Part shown: piece by piece, positions 1 through 7,554 of the stretch | Position numbering within the stretch: position 1 is the first letter of the stretch | How the letters are laid out: each line of letters begins with the position of its first letter | DNA from: Planctomycetales bacterium 71-10 | GTDB taxonomy: Bacteria; Planctomycetota; Planctomycetia; Isosphaerales; Isosphaeraceae | NCBI GenBank assembly: GCA_001898385.1 | Contig: MKTT01000157.1 | Coordinates: 1 to 33,022, forward strand | DNA: 33,022 bases | Direction of reading: 5' to 3' | The notes under the pieces: generated by a model | Databases searched by the model: none | Seen by the model: the letters and a program-made list of their open reading frames with translations, nothing else | Told to the model about the DNA's origin: nothing | Program-made: the position numbers and the translations under genes

Positions 1-499
1 TCCCGCCGCCTCGGCGCTGATCGCCCTCGTCCTCACCCTCGTCGTCGTCGTCCCGCCGCCGGCCGCCGTGGGACGCCTCCCCGCCCTTGCGGGCGATCTC
101 CCGCTGCTCCTCGGGGTCCATCGCGGCGAAACCGCGACGGCCGTGCTCGTGCGCGTTCTGGGCGTGGGAACGGGCGGCGCGGGCGTGGTGCTCCGCGTCT
201 TCATGGTTGCCGGCCCGGTGGTGGCGCTGGGCCTCGCGATGGTGGTGCGCCGCGGACTCGTGGTGGAAGGCCGCCTCGCCGTGGTGGGACGCCTGGCCGC
301 CCTTGCGGCCGATCTCGGCCATGTGGCCCCGATCGCGGCTCACCGCCTCGCCGCCGCGGCGGCCGGCCTCGGAGGCCTCCTCCGAGTCGAACTCGTGGGC
401 CGTCCCCTTGCGATGGGCCGCCCGCCCGCCCTCGCTCGCGATCTCCCGCTGCTCCTCCGGATCCATCGCGGCGAAGCCGCGCCTGTTCTTCTCGGCCAT
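1..499 (-). CDS. KGG-repeat stress protein (YciG/Con-10-like), 3' end outside the window
   Basis: Read leftwards from an ATG at 499, the frame stays open to the window edge (166 codons), so the C-terminus is missing. The start has an AGGAG-type ribosome site about 8 bases upstream. The protein is highly hydrophilic. It opens MAEKNRRGFAAMDPEEQREI and repeats the FAAMDPEEQREIA block about 115 residues later. It carries the small glycine-rich units typical of the KGG (Con-10/GsiB) family: SEGGRAAH, RKGGQASH, RKGGEASH. A His/Ala/Glu-rich stretch links the units, and the visible tail is strongly acidic (DDDDEGEDEGD). Members of this family accumulate in stress or stationary phase and are thought to be disordered protectants. 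In E. coli the family member YciG is encoded beside yciF and yciE; a broken yciF lies just upstream here (965-1205), which supports the assignment. Confidence 0.85.
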   Translation of the reverse strand, partial: MAEKNRRGFAAMDPEEQREIASEGGRAAHRKGTAHEFDSEEASEAGRRGGEAVSRDRGHMAEIGRKGGQASHHGEAAFHHESAAHHHREAQRHHRAGNHEDAEHHARAARSHAQNAHEHGRRGFAAMDPEEQREIARKGGEASHGGRRRDDDDEGEDEGDQRRGGG

Positions 500-964
500 G
501 ATGTCGTCTCCTGTCTGTGTCGTAGGCACGATCCTGGGACTCGACGTCCCCGAGGACGATTCATGAAGCTTTGCAAATCCAGGTCCACTCGGCGCGAAAT
601 CCCATTTATGCACAATGATTGTTTCATGCAATTACAGGATGACGCCGCATCGGGACTAGGGTTTTCCCCGCCCCATTGGGGGTCTACCCGTCGAATCCCT
701 GCGTTGCGACGATGAGGCCGCGAGGAAACGGAATTCGCAGGCGCAGAAAGCGCATGCCCTGCGCCGCCGGTTCGCCGCCCCTCCGAGCCGCATGCCTGCC
801 TAGGTTCAGCAGGGGAGGATGACGGTGGATCGAGTGCTCGCGGGAGTCGTCCTGGTTCATCCTCAGCCGCAGGGACGCGGCCGGTCGCTCGGGGTGCTGA
901 TCGATCTCCAAGGGGAGAGAGGAGGGGGCGGCGGACGGTGCCTTCTTCGCGGCGTCCGCGCGCG
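500..964. other. Non-coding gap upstream of the KGG gene
   Basis: No convincing gene is visible here. Positions about 555-660 are clearly less GC-rich than the surroundings and would fit a promoter region for the KGG gene. On the minus strand a weak sigma-70-like pair, TTGCAT (631-626) and TAAATG (608-603) with a 17-base spacer, matches the consensus at only three positions each. ACAATGATTGT (613-623) is a perfect 5-bp inverted repeat around one base and could be a protein-binding site. The right end grades into the decayed 3' part of the yciF pseudogene. Confidence 0.4.
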
Positions 965-1205
965 AGCTACCGTCCCGTACGCCGCCATCTCAATAGTGCT
1001 CGACGCGCTGGGCCGCTGCGATGAGCGCCGCGTCCTTCACCTCGGGCTCGGCGTCTTCCTTGATCGTCTCCTCGCCCTCGGCGATCAGGCCATGCATGGC
1101 CTTGCAGGGCTTCTTCTTCGGCTTCTCGCCCAGCAGTTCGAAGACCTTCTCAAGCCGCGCGACCTGGTTCTCGGCCTCGGCCAGGTGCTTCTCGAAGGCC
1201 GACGA
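965..1205 (-). pseudogene. yciF: yciF-type (DUF892) ferritin-like protein remnant
   Basis: The minus-strand frame from 1205 to 993 encodes a recognisable core of the YciE/YciF ferritin-like family: AFEKHLAEAENQVARLEKVF, ELLGEKPKKKPCKAMHGLIA and DAALIAAAQRVEHY. The frame then hits TGA at 992-990. Skipping one base (992) restores the family sequence for eight more residues (EMAAYGTV, 991-968), so the stop comes from a 1-base frameshift. After that the similarity is lost. The first helices of the roughly 160-residue domain are also absent: sequence upstream of about 1205 is unrelated and runs into a transposase remnant on the other strand (from 1260). The family is a stress-associated four-helix protein thought to bind metal; this copy cannot make it. 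Position next to a KGG gene resembles the E. coli yciG-yciF-yciE group. Confidence 0.8.
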
Positions 1206-1259
1206 CCTCGACGGATCGAAAGGCGTGCGGGCCCGGTTGGAGGAGGCGTTGGCGCCGCC

Positions 1260-1502
1260 GTGTTCCCGGACGGATGGATTCGGCGGGCCGAGGCGTCGGG
1301 CGTCGAGCAGATGGCGCGAGCCCTGGATTCGCACCGCGACGGCCTCCCGGCCTACTACGACGCCTTCATCACGTCGGGCCCCCTGGAGGGGCCGACAACA
1401 AGATCAAGACGATAAAACGCCAGGCTTACGTCTCCCGCGGCCGGGAGCTCCAAGCTCAAGATCCTTGCGTCGCACGAGGCTCGTCATGAGCTCGTCGGCT
1501 GA
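1260..1502 (+). mobile_element. ISL3-family transposase, C-terminal remnant with frameshifts
   Basis: Three short pieces in different plus-strand frames join into the C-terminus of an ISL3-type DDE transposase. The first (from about 1260) reads WIRRAEASGVEQMARALDSH then RDGLPAYYDAFITSGPLEG. A one-base loss near 1395 moves the frame to DNKIKTIKRQAY. A further two-base loss near 1450 moves it to KLKILASHEARHELVG, followed by TGA at 1500-1502. The SGPLEG-xNNKIKxxKRQAY block and the LVG end are characteristic of the family. The N-terminal DDE domain and any terminal inverted repeat are not visible, so this is a dead fragment. Its left edge lies within about 55 bp of where the yciF similarity stops on the opposite strand, which suggests that an insertion followed by deletion broke yciF. 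Confidence 0.8.
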
Positions 1503-1594
1503 AACAGCCGGTCTACCAGCCCGGCGCACGCCTCAGCCGGATGAGCCTGAATCTGTAGCGCCGATCGCGGCCGACGTCTAGCGAGGCCCGCGGG

Positions 1595-2434
1595 TCAGTG
1601 GGCGGTCCCGTCGTCCTCCCGGCGGAGTTCCTCGTTCCACGCCTTGCGGTCGCGGCGATACCAGGCCCAGAGGAGTTGCATCGTGGCGTATTCCAAAAGG
1701 GCCTGGGCGCTGGGGAAATGGTGTTCGCCGGGGTCGCGGGCCTCCATCAGCGATCGGGTGGATTCGGCGCGGTAGGCCTGGGCCGAGCGGTCGCAGAGGT
1801 CGGCGAGGAAGAGGGGGAAGTTCTCCGCGGCGGAGTCGCGCAGGCGGTCGCCCAGGTAGGCGTAGTTCAGCTGGTTCTCGACGAACCGGAAGGCGACGCG
1901 CGGGTCCTTGCGGACGACGAGGACCTCGGAGACGGGCTCGCGGGCCGGGCGGGCGGAGCGGAGGTTGAGCGGGCGGGGCTTGCGGAGGGCGAGCGCCCGG
2001 ACGCCGGCCACGACGGCCGAGGGCCATCTGGGCTGTGGGCCGGGGCCGGACTCCTCGCCGCCGATGCGGCCGGCGCAGATCAACTCGACCTTGTCCCAGG
2101 GGACCCAGTGGGTCGGCTCGCCGCGGAGGCCCTCGATGCGCAGGCCCTCGTCCAGGCAGGCGGCGCGGTGGACGTTGCGCGGGGGGCTGAGGTCGGGGAT
2201 CTGGTCGACCAGGCGGGCCTCGGCCGCGACGCCGAACTCGTACAGGCCGTCGAGGATCGTCGTGGCGGTCGCCTCGTCGAGCGGCCAGGGCCAGAGGCCG
2301 GGCGTGCGGGCCAGCCATTGCACGGCGTCGGTGGGATGGGCGCCGGTGGCCTTGCAGATCAGCTCGCGCAGCTCCTTGGGGTCGTCGATCGCGTCGAAGA
2401 TCACCAGGCGGTATTGTGGCGAGGCGTCGGGCAT
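1595..2434 (-). CDS. Unrecognised protein, possible L7/L12- or ClpS-like N-terminal fold
   Basis: The protein has 279 residues, and a GGAG ribosome site precedes the ATG at 2434 by seven bases. I do not recognise the family. Residues about 7-80 (YRLVIFDAIDDPKELRELIC, then ATGAHPTDAVQWLARTPG) alternate strand-helix-helix-strand. The pattern resembles the C-terminal domain of ribosomal protein L7/L12 or the ClpS adaptor, where such a domain binds a partner protein. A middle segment with GLRIEGLRGEPTHWVPWDKV looks like a small beta domain. The C-terminal third is helical and rich in aromatic residues (FVENQLNYAYLGDRL, ATMQLLWAWYRRDRKAW). No signal peptide, membrane segment or catalytic motif is seen, so it is probably a cytoplasmic binding or regulatory protein. 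It diverges from the rhomboid gene, with 173 bp between the two starts. Confidence 0.6.
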   Translation of the reverse strand: MPDASPQYRLVIFDAIDDPKELRELICKATGAHPTDAVQWLARTPGLWPWPLDEATATTILDGLYEFGVAAEARLVDQIPDLSPPRNVHRAACLDEGLRIEGLRGEPTHWVPWDKVELICAGRIGGEESGPGPQPRWPSAVVAGVRALALRKPRPLNLRSARPAREPVSEVLVVRKDPRVAFRFVENQLNYAYLGDRLRDSAAENFPLFLADLCDRSAQAYRAESTRSLMEARDPGEHHFPSAQALLEYATMQLLWAWYRRDRKAWNEELRREDDGTAH

Positions 2435-2607
2435 GGGCGATCTCCGCGGCGACGGTGGGCCCGCAGGGGCGATCCACGATCGTAACGCGCCCCCGCCGCC
2501 CCGCCAACCACGAGGGCTGGACCGGCCGAGGCGGGCGCGCGATCATGTCGTCTCACCAGGTTCTCGGGATTCGATCGGGTCGAGGCGACGGGGGGCGGAC
2601 CTTGAGG

Positions 2608-3522
2608 ATGATCGGCGAACTCCCCAAGGGGGTCGACCCTCGCGTGCTGGAGGACCACCTGCTCGGCCTGGGGATGAAGTCCCGGATCGACCGCCGCCCC
2701 GACGGCGGCTCCGTCGTCTGGATCATCAACGAGGACCACGTCGACCGCGCCCGCGGCGAGTTGCAGGCGTACCTCGCCGCGCCCGACGACCCGCGGTTCC
2801 GGTCGTCGGCCCCGAAGGCGAGCGAGGCCCGCAAGGCCGAGGCCCGGCGCGATCGCGAGTTCCGCAAGAACTACCGCGAGGCCGGCGACCTCTGGGGCGC
2901 CCCGACGTTCCGCCATCGGCCGGTGACGGTCCTGACGGTGGCGATCGCGGTCGTCGTGTACCTCCTCCAGCAGACCGAATACGAGCCGCAGGTGGTCTAC
3001 TGGCTGGGCTTCTTCGACTGGCGCAACGGCTTCCCGGACGACCGGCCGCGGCTGGGCCTGACCGACGTGCTGAACGGCCAGGTCTGGCGGCTGCTGACGC
3101 CCGCCTTCCTGCACTTCTCGCCGCTGCACATCCTCTTCAACTGCTGGTGGGTGATGATCCTGGGGACGGCCATCGAGCGGCTCCGCGGCTCCTGGAAGCT
3201 GCTGCTGATGATCGTCGGGGCGGCGGCGCTGTCGAACCTGGTCGAGTACGAATACATGGAGCGGCTGCACGCCGCGCCGACGGAGGTCACCCGGTTCTAC
3301 ACCTTCGGCGGGCTCTCGGGCGTGAACTACGCGCTCTTCGGCTACGTCTGGATGATGGGCGAACTCCACCCCGAGGAAGGGCTGAGGATCGACTCGCGGA
3401 ACACGGTCCTCCTGCTGGGCTGGCTGGTGCTCTGCTTCACCGGGGCCTTGGGCCCGATCGCCAACGCCGCCCACCTGGGGGGGCTGGCGGTGGGGATGGC
3501 GTTGGGGTGGATGAAGTACTGA
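2608..3522 (+). CDS. Rhomboid-family intramembrane serine protease
   Basis: This 304-residue protein has the layout of a bacterial rhomboid with an N-terminal cytoplasmic domain. Residues 1-60 (MIGELPKGVDPRVLEDHLLG, then VVWIINEDHVDRA) match the Rhomboid_N fold, which places the start at 2608 rather than at in-frame starts further upstream. A charged linker (65-95) leads to about six membrane segments (roughly 107-120, 160-190, 196-212, 232-250, 266-283, 288-303). The active site is visible: HILFN (H174, N178), GLSG with nucleophile Ser237, and His289 in AAHLGG. Rhomboids cut single-pass membrane proteins inside or just outside the bilayer; the substrate is unknown. The gene ends 14 bp before the M60 peptidase gene, so the two are probably cotranscribed. 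Confidence 0.92.
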   Translation: MIGELPKGVDPRVLEDHLLGLGMKSRIDRRPDGGSVVWIINEDHVDRARGELQAYLAAPDDPRFRSSAPKASEARKAEARRDREFRKNYREAGDLWGAPTFRHRPVTVLTVAIAVVVYLLQQTEYEPQVVYWLGFFDWRNGFPDDRPRLGLTDVLNGQVWRLLTPAFLHFSPLHILFNCWWVMILGTAIERLRGSWKLLLMIVGAAALSNLVEYEYMERLHAAPTEVTRFYTFGGLSGVNYALFGYVWMMGELHPEEGLRIDSRNTVLLLGWLVLCFTGALGPIANAAHLGGLAVGMALGWMKY

Positions 3523-3536
3523 AGTCGGGAGGTCGG

Positions 3537-5732
3537 ATGCGACGGTCTTGCCCGTGGGTTGCGGCGGGGATTCTCCTGGGCTTGGCCTCGGCGGCACGGG
3601 CCGATGACGTCCGCGGCATCCTCCTGGAGGGCGTGAAGGAGGTCGCCGCGCCCGGCGCCCCGGGCTCGCTGGCGGTCTGCGCGCCGGGGGCGGAGGCGAT
3701 CGTGGTCGGCGAGGCCGGGGCGGGGGGCCGGGCGGCGGTCGTGGCGGCGGGGAAGCTGGGCCGCGGCCGGGTCGTCGCGTTCGCGCACGACGGCTATTTC
3801 TCCGAGGAACACCTCGCGACGGCCGACACCGGCCGGCTGGTCGCCAACGCCGCGAGGTGGGCTTCGGGGGGCAAGAAGGCCCCGAAGGTCGGCGTGATCC
3901 GGCCCGAATCGATGGCGAAGTTCCTGGGCGCGGAGGGGATGACGACGGCGAAGGCGTCGCCGCAAGAATCGCTCGACGGCTTCGACGTCCTCGTCGTCAC
4001 GCCCTACGACCTGAGCCCGCGGCATGCGGACCGGATCCGCTCGTTCGTCCGATCGGGCGGCGGTCTGCTGGCGGCGGCGACGGGGTGGGGATGGCAGCAG
4101 GGGAGCCGGGCGCCGATGTCGACGTTCGTCGGCAACCGCATGCTGGCCGGCTCCGGCCTGGCGTGGACCGACGGCTTCGCCGGGCGGACCGCGCCCGGGG
4201 GCTTCTCGGCCGGCGGCGCGATCTCGCCGCTCCTGAACGCCTCGGCCGCCCTCGACGCCCTCAAGGCCGGCCGCGAGCCCGGGGCCGACGACTTCGCGGC
4301 CGGCATCGAGGCCGTGCTGCTCGCCCTCCGCAGCCTGCCGCCGTCGGAGTCGAAGTTCCGCGGCGACGTCGCGAAGGCCCTCAAGGGCCTGCGCGGGGCG
4401 GACCTGGTCCCGACCGAGAAGTCGCGCGCGGACGTGAAGGACATGCGCCGCAGGTTCGCGATCGGCCTGGAGACGGCCGTCGCGCTGGCCGCCCCCGCCG
4501 ACGAGGCCCGCGCGCTCCCCGCCGCGGCCGACTTCCCCGGCGCCGTCGACCCGAAGGCCAAACGGGTCACGCGCAAGGCGACGGTCGACCTCTCCGTCCC
4601 GCGCTGGCACGGCCTGGGCCTGTACGCGCCGCCGGGGGGCAAGGTGGTCGTGACGGGGCCGAAGGACGTCGGCTCGCTGAAGCTGGGCGTGCAGGTCGGC
4701 TGCCACACCGACCGCCTCTGGCATCTCGACTCCTGGGAGCGGCTGCCGGAGATCGCCCGCCGGTTCCCGATCGAAGGCGCCCGCACGGTCGTCGCCTCGG
4801 CGATGGGCGGGATGATCTACATCGACGTCCCCGACGACGCCCCGCATCGGAAAGTCGAGCTGACCATCGCCGGCGCGGTCGAGGCCCCGCTGTTCCGGCT
4901 GGGCGAGACGACCGCCGCCGACTGGAAGACGATCCGCGACCGCCCCGCGCCCTGGGCCGAGCTGGCCGGGAAGAACCTGATCTTCACCGTCCCCTCGGCC
5001 CTGGCCCGTCGCTTGGACGACCCCGAGCCCCTGATGAAGTTCTGGGACGACGTGGTCGCCGACCAGGACGCGACGGCGTCCAGCCCGCCCCGGCGCTCGC
5101 CCGAGCGGATCGCGGTCGACCGCCAGATCTCCGCGGGCTACATGCACTCCGGCTATCCGATCATGGGCCCGATCGACGCCAGCGCCACGACCGCGCTCGA
5201 TCTGGCCAAGCTCAAGGCCGAGGGCTCGTGGGGCTACTTCCACGAGCTGGGCCACAACCACCAGGAAGGCGAGTGGACCTTCGATGGCACGGGCGAGGTC
5301 ACGAACAACGTCCTGGCCGTCCACGTCTTCGACAGGCTCCTGAAGCTCCCGTTCGACTCGGGCCATGAGGCGATTCGGGGGAAGGACCTGCGCGAGAAAC
5401 GCATCCGGGAGCATCTCTCCAAGGGCGCCCCGTTCGACGCCTGGAAATCCGACCCGTTCCTCGCCCTGATGATGTACCTGCAACTCTACGAGGGCTTCGG
5501 CTGGGAACCTTTCGAGAAGGTCTTCGCCGAGTATTCCAAGCTCCCCCGCGACGAGCGCCCGAAGGACGACGACGCCAGGCGCGACCAGTGGATGGTGCGG
5601 TTCTCGCGAGCCGTGGGGAAGGACCTCGGCCCCTTCTTCCAGACCTGGGGCGTCCCCACCAGCCAGGCCGCCCGCGACTCCATCAAGGACCTGCCGCCGT
5701 GGTCGCCGCCGGGGATGGACGCGAAGCCGTGA
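3537..5732 (+). CDS. Secreted M60-like zinc metallopeptidase with GATase-like N-terminal domain
   Basis: The protein has 731 residues, with a GGGAGG ribosome site four bases before the ATG at 3537. MRRSCPWVAAGILLGLASA is a signal peptide, so the enzyme is exported. Residues about 30-240 look like a Rossmann/glutamine-amidotransferase-like domain (GRGRVVAFAHDGYF, DVLVVTPYDLS, FVRSGGGLLAAATGWGW), as in TCAF-type M60 proteins. A beta-sandwich-like region follows (about 345-450). The M60 catalytic core contains the zinc motif HELGH (569-573) in SWGYFHELGHNHQEGEW; Glu587 in TGEVTNN is a likely third ligand. M60 (enhancin-like) peptidases cut mucin-type glycoproteins and other extracellular proteins. 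The substrate cannot be read from sequence. The gene sits directly behind the rhomboid gene and ends 142 bp before a convergent gene; I see no clear terminator hairpin between them. Confidence 0.9.
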   Translation: MRRSCPWVAAGILLGLASAARADDVRGILLEGVKEVAAPGAPGSLAVCAPGAEAIVVGEAGAGGRAAVVAAGKLGRGRVVAFAHDGYFSEEHLATADTGRLVANAARWASGGKKAPKVGVIRPESMAKFLGAEGMTTAKASPQESLDGFDVLVVTPYDLSPRHADRIRSFVRSGGGLLAAATGWGWQQGSRAPMSTFVGNRMLAGSGLAWTDGFAGRTAPGGFSAGGAISPLLNASAALDALKAGREPGADDFAAGIEAVLLALRSLPPSESKFRGDVAKALKGLRGADLVPTEKSRADVKDMRRRFAIGLETAVALAAPADEARALPAAADFPGAVDPKAKRVTRKATVDLSVPRWHGLGLYAPPGGKVVVTGPKDVGSLKLGVQVGCHTDRLWHLDSWERLPEIARRFPIEGARTVVASAMGGMIYIDVPDDAPHRKVELTIAGAVEAPLFRLGETTAADWKTIRDRPAPWAELAGKNLIFTVPSALARRLDDPEPLMKFWDDVVADQDATASSPPRRSPERIAVDRQISAGYMHSGYPIMGPIDASATTALDLAKLKAEGSWGYFHELGHNHQEGEWTFDGTGEVTNNVLAVHVFDRLLKLPFDSGHEAIRGKDLREKRIREHLSKGAPFDAWKSDPFLALMMYLQLYEGFGWEPFEKVFAEYSKLPRDERPKDDDARRDQWMVRFSRAVGKDLGPFFQTWGVPTSQAARDSIKDLPPWSPPGMDAKP

Positions 5733-5874
5733 TCCCGGCGAGTGCGGGCGTCCTCGGCTTCGGCCATGACGTGGGCGTCTTCGGACGGCTCGTGAGCGGC
5801 CTGGAGCGCGGACGGGCCGGCGGGCCTCGCCCGGACGTCGACCGAAACGCCTTTGACGGCCGTCGGCCCACGCA

Positions 5875-6447
5875 TCACCCCTGGGCGGCCCAGGCGCGTA
5901 GTTTGAGCTGGAGCCGGCGGACCTGCTCCGAGGTCGCGTCGGCGCGGTGCGGCGGGCATGCGGAGGCCGGGCGCCAGATGGTCGTCGCGCCGGCGTCGTG
6001 GACCATGAGGATCGCCTCGACCAGCCCTTGCTCATCCAGCGCGGTGAGCGAGGCCGACATCGCGAGGCCGTCCGGGTCGGACGACGGGGGAGAGGCCAGC
6101 ACGCGGATCCTGTAGCCGAGCCGATGCAGCCCGGCCGCCAGCCGGCACGACGCGCCGGGATCGAGGAGCCGGGCCCCGACGACGAGGTGACGCCGCCCGG
6201 CCGTCGCCCGTCGCAGCCGTTCGTCCGCCCGCTCGCATTCGATCCGCTCGCGCTCGGCCGAGGCGCGGCCGGCGCGGTCGAGGCGCAGGTCGGGATCGAT
6301 CACCGCATAGGCCCCGCGCCCGGTGAAGTCGCCCCGGATCCGCGCCGCGGCCTCGCGCTTCCAGGGCCCGAACGGCCCGCCCAGGATCACGGCCCTCGGC
6401 GGATCGGGGGTCGCCGGCGGGGGGCATGCGGCGCGTCGTTTCGACAT
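5875..6447 (-). CDS. Degenerate zeta-toxin-like P-loop protein
   Basis: This 190-residue protein is the last gene of the minus-strand cluster. It starts at ATG 6447 behind a GGAG ribosome site, 27 bp after the nuclease-like gene. The order of elements resembles a small zeta-toxin/kinase fold: a first strand and P-loop-like turn (AVILGGPFGPWKREAAARI, residues 19-37), then AYAVIDPDLRL like the zeta YVNADEI strand, a helix with ERERIECERADERLRRA, HLVVGARLLDPGASCRLAAG like the ETTLSG segment, and GYRIRVLASPP. The Walker A is damaged: the second glycine of GxGK[ST] is Trp29 and the hydroxyl residue after Lys30 is Arg31. ATP binding is therefore doubtful. Zeta toxins phosphorylate UDP-N-acetylglucosamine and are neutralised by an epsilon antitoxin; no antitoxin is visible here. 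It may be an inactive relative that binds a partner. The family call is moderate, the function unknown. Confidence 0.5.
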   Translation of the reverse strand: MSKRRAACPPPATPDPPRAVILGGPFGPWKREAAARIRGDFTGRGAYAVIDPDLRLDRAGRASAERERIECERADERLRRATAGRRHLVVGARLLDPGASCRLAAGLHRLGYRIRVLASPPSSDPDGLAMSASLTALDEQGLVEAILMVHDAGATTIWRPASACPPHRADATSEQVRRLQLKLRAWAAQG

Positions 6448-6474
6448 GGGGAGGCTCCGGATCGAGGGTGACGG

Positions 6475-7407
6475 TCATCGCGCCCGAGGGGGCTTCGTGG
6501 AAGACGTCGGCGGCGTGGGATGAGGGCCCTTGCGGTCGGATGCGAAGAAGCCGTCCGTTTTCCGGGCCTCGGCCGCCCGCATCGTCGGCGACGAGAAGTT
6601 CCCGGCGTAATAGCGGTCGAGGCTCACACGCTTCTCCTCGCCCCCAGGTCCCTTCGCATGGACGACGACCGGTCCTTTGTTCGAATCGCGGGCGGTGATG
6701 ATGCGGTAGGCGTCGCGCTCGCCCCGGAAGTGCTTCGGCATCGTCCGCGAGGTGATCGAGACGTCGATCGGCTCTCGCGTCCGGGAGACCTTGCGGTCCA
6801 GGCCGTCCTCAACGTCCTTGTACCCCGCCCCCTGGTTCATCTTCCGATTCTGGCGGGTGTAGTTGAGCCTCCGGGGCGGGCCCCCGGTCTCCGGGTCGTA
6901 GGTCTCCAGCCGGCCTCTTCGACCCCGTCGCAGGCCGACCCGGCCGGCGTTCACACCCTCGGGATCGGCGCCCCAACCGGCCTTCGCCAGGTGGCCGGCG
7001 TCGTCTCCCGTGCGGTGGGAGATCGACTTGCGTATCGAATCCTCGCGGCGGCGGCCGTAGCCGGTGTCGGTGCGCCAGTTGATCGTCGTCTCCCGGGGGT
7101 GGATCTTCCCCTCGGCGATGACCGAATCGACCCGCTCGCCCCGCTTGTTGAGCCGAGACTCCGTCCGGAACGTCCATTCGTCGCGACGGTCGTGCTTGTA
7201 GGTCCAAGACTCGCCCTTTCGGGCGGACTGCTCCCGGCGGACGTCGTTCCATTCGCGCTCCAGGCGCTTCATGTTCGCCTTGCGCTCGGCCTCCGGGACG
7301 CGGTCGTGGCGCGCCCAGTACATCTCTTTCTCCAGGCTCGCCCGGCGTCGCCGGAGTTCTTCGTCGGTCGGCCGTCGGGCCGGTTCGCTCGCGTTGCGGT
7401 CGCTCAT
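6475..7407 (-). CDS. His-Me finger DNA/RNA endonuclease-like protein (toxin-type)
   Basis: This 310-residue, strongly basic protein has a coiled-coil-like N-terminus (residues 14-65: EELRRRRASLEKEMYWARHD). Its core looks like the DNA/RNA non-specific endonuclease group. SHRTGDDAGHL (130-140) carries the D-x-GH motif with His139 as the expected general base. LNYTRQNRKMNQGAGYKDVE (181-200) matches the N-rich metal-binding segment, with Asn191 and Glu200 as candidate ligands. Nucleases of this type are common as the C-terminal toxin parts of secreted polymorphic toxins. Here there is no signal peptide, so export would need a dedicated system. It starts at ATG 7407 with a GGAG site, 33 bp after the microprotein gene, and is followed by the zeta-like gene. 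No obvious immunity gene is adjacent. The match is by motif order; catalytic activity is inferred. Confidence 0.6.
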   Translation of the reverse strand: MSDRNASEPARRPTDEELRRRRASLEKEMYWARHDRVPEAERKANMKRLEREWNDVRREQSARKGESWTYKHDRRDEWTFRTESRLNKRGERVDSVIAEGKIHPRETTINWRTDTGYGRRREDSIRKSISHRTGDDAGHLAKAGWGADPEGVNAGRVGLRRGRRGRLETYDPETGGPPRRLNYTRQNRKMNQGAGYKDVEDGLDRKVSRTREPIDVSITSRTMPKHFRGERDAYRIITARDSNKGPVVVHAKGPGGEEKRVSLDRYYAGNFSSPTMRAAEARKTDGFFASDRKGPHPTPPTSSTKPPRAR

Positions 7408-7440
7408 GGTCGGTCTCCGATCGAGGGCGGGGGCGGGCCG

Positions 7441-7554
7441 TCAGGGCCACATCCACCAGAACAGGGTCACGATTCGATGATGGAGGCCCGCGTAGAGCGA
7501 CCACATCAGGAAGAGGAGGTATCCCAGGATCAGCAGGCGGATCAGGAAGAACAT
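7441..7554 (-). CDS. 37-residue single-pass membrane microprotein
   Basis: The reading frame MFFLIRLLILGYLLFLMWSL continues for 17 more residues to end in LFWWMWP. It is one hydrophobic helix with aromatic residues at its C-terminus. The ATG at 7554 lies inside the last codons of the VirD4-like gene, whose stop is at 7544-7542, a 13-base overlap that suggests translational coupling. The sequence AAGAGG lies in a fitting place upstream within the preceding gene's last codons only loosely, so the ribosome site is not decisive. No family is recognisable at this length. Position and hydrophobicity suggest a small subunit of the membrane ATPase complex encoded just upstream. It could also be a chance frame, but the density of hydrophobic codons and the exact overlap argue for a real gene. 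Confidence 0.55.
   Translation of the reverse strand: MFFLIRLLILGYLLFLMWSLYAGLHHRIVTLFWWMWP

Noticed and set aside
603..631. TTGCAT-17-TAAATG as a sigma-70 promoter for the KGG gene
   Set aside because: Each box matches the consensus at only three of six positions; it is noted within the gap description and not called as a feature.
684..911. Small minus-strand frame of 75 codons beyond the yciF remnant
   Set aside because: It has no ribosome site, domain or plausible composition, and its start lies in decayed sequence next to the pseudogene.
1503..1594. Further transposase or terminal inverted repeat sequence after the ISL3 remnant
   Set aside because: No matching repeat or coding similarity could be seen in these 92 bases.
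5733..5874. Bidirectional terminator between the convergent M60 and zeta-like genes
   Set aside because: Only short palindromes such as GACGGCCGTC are present; no stem long enough to support the call.
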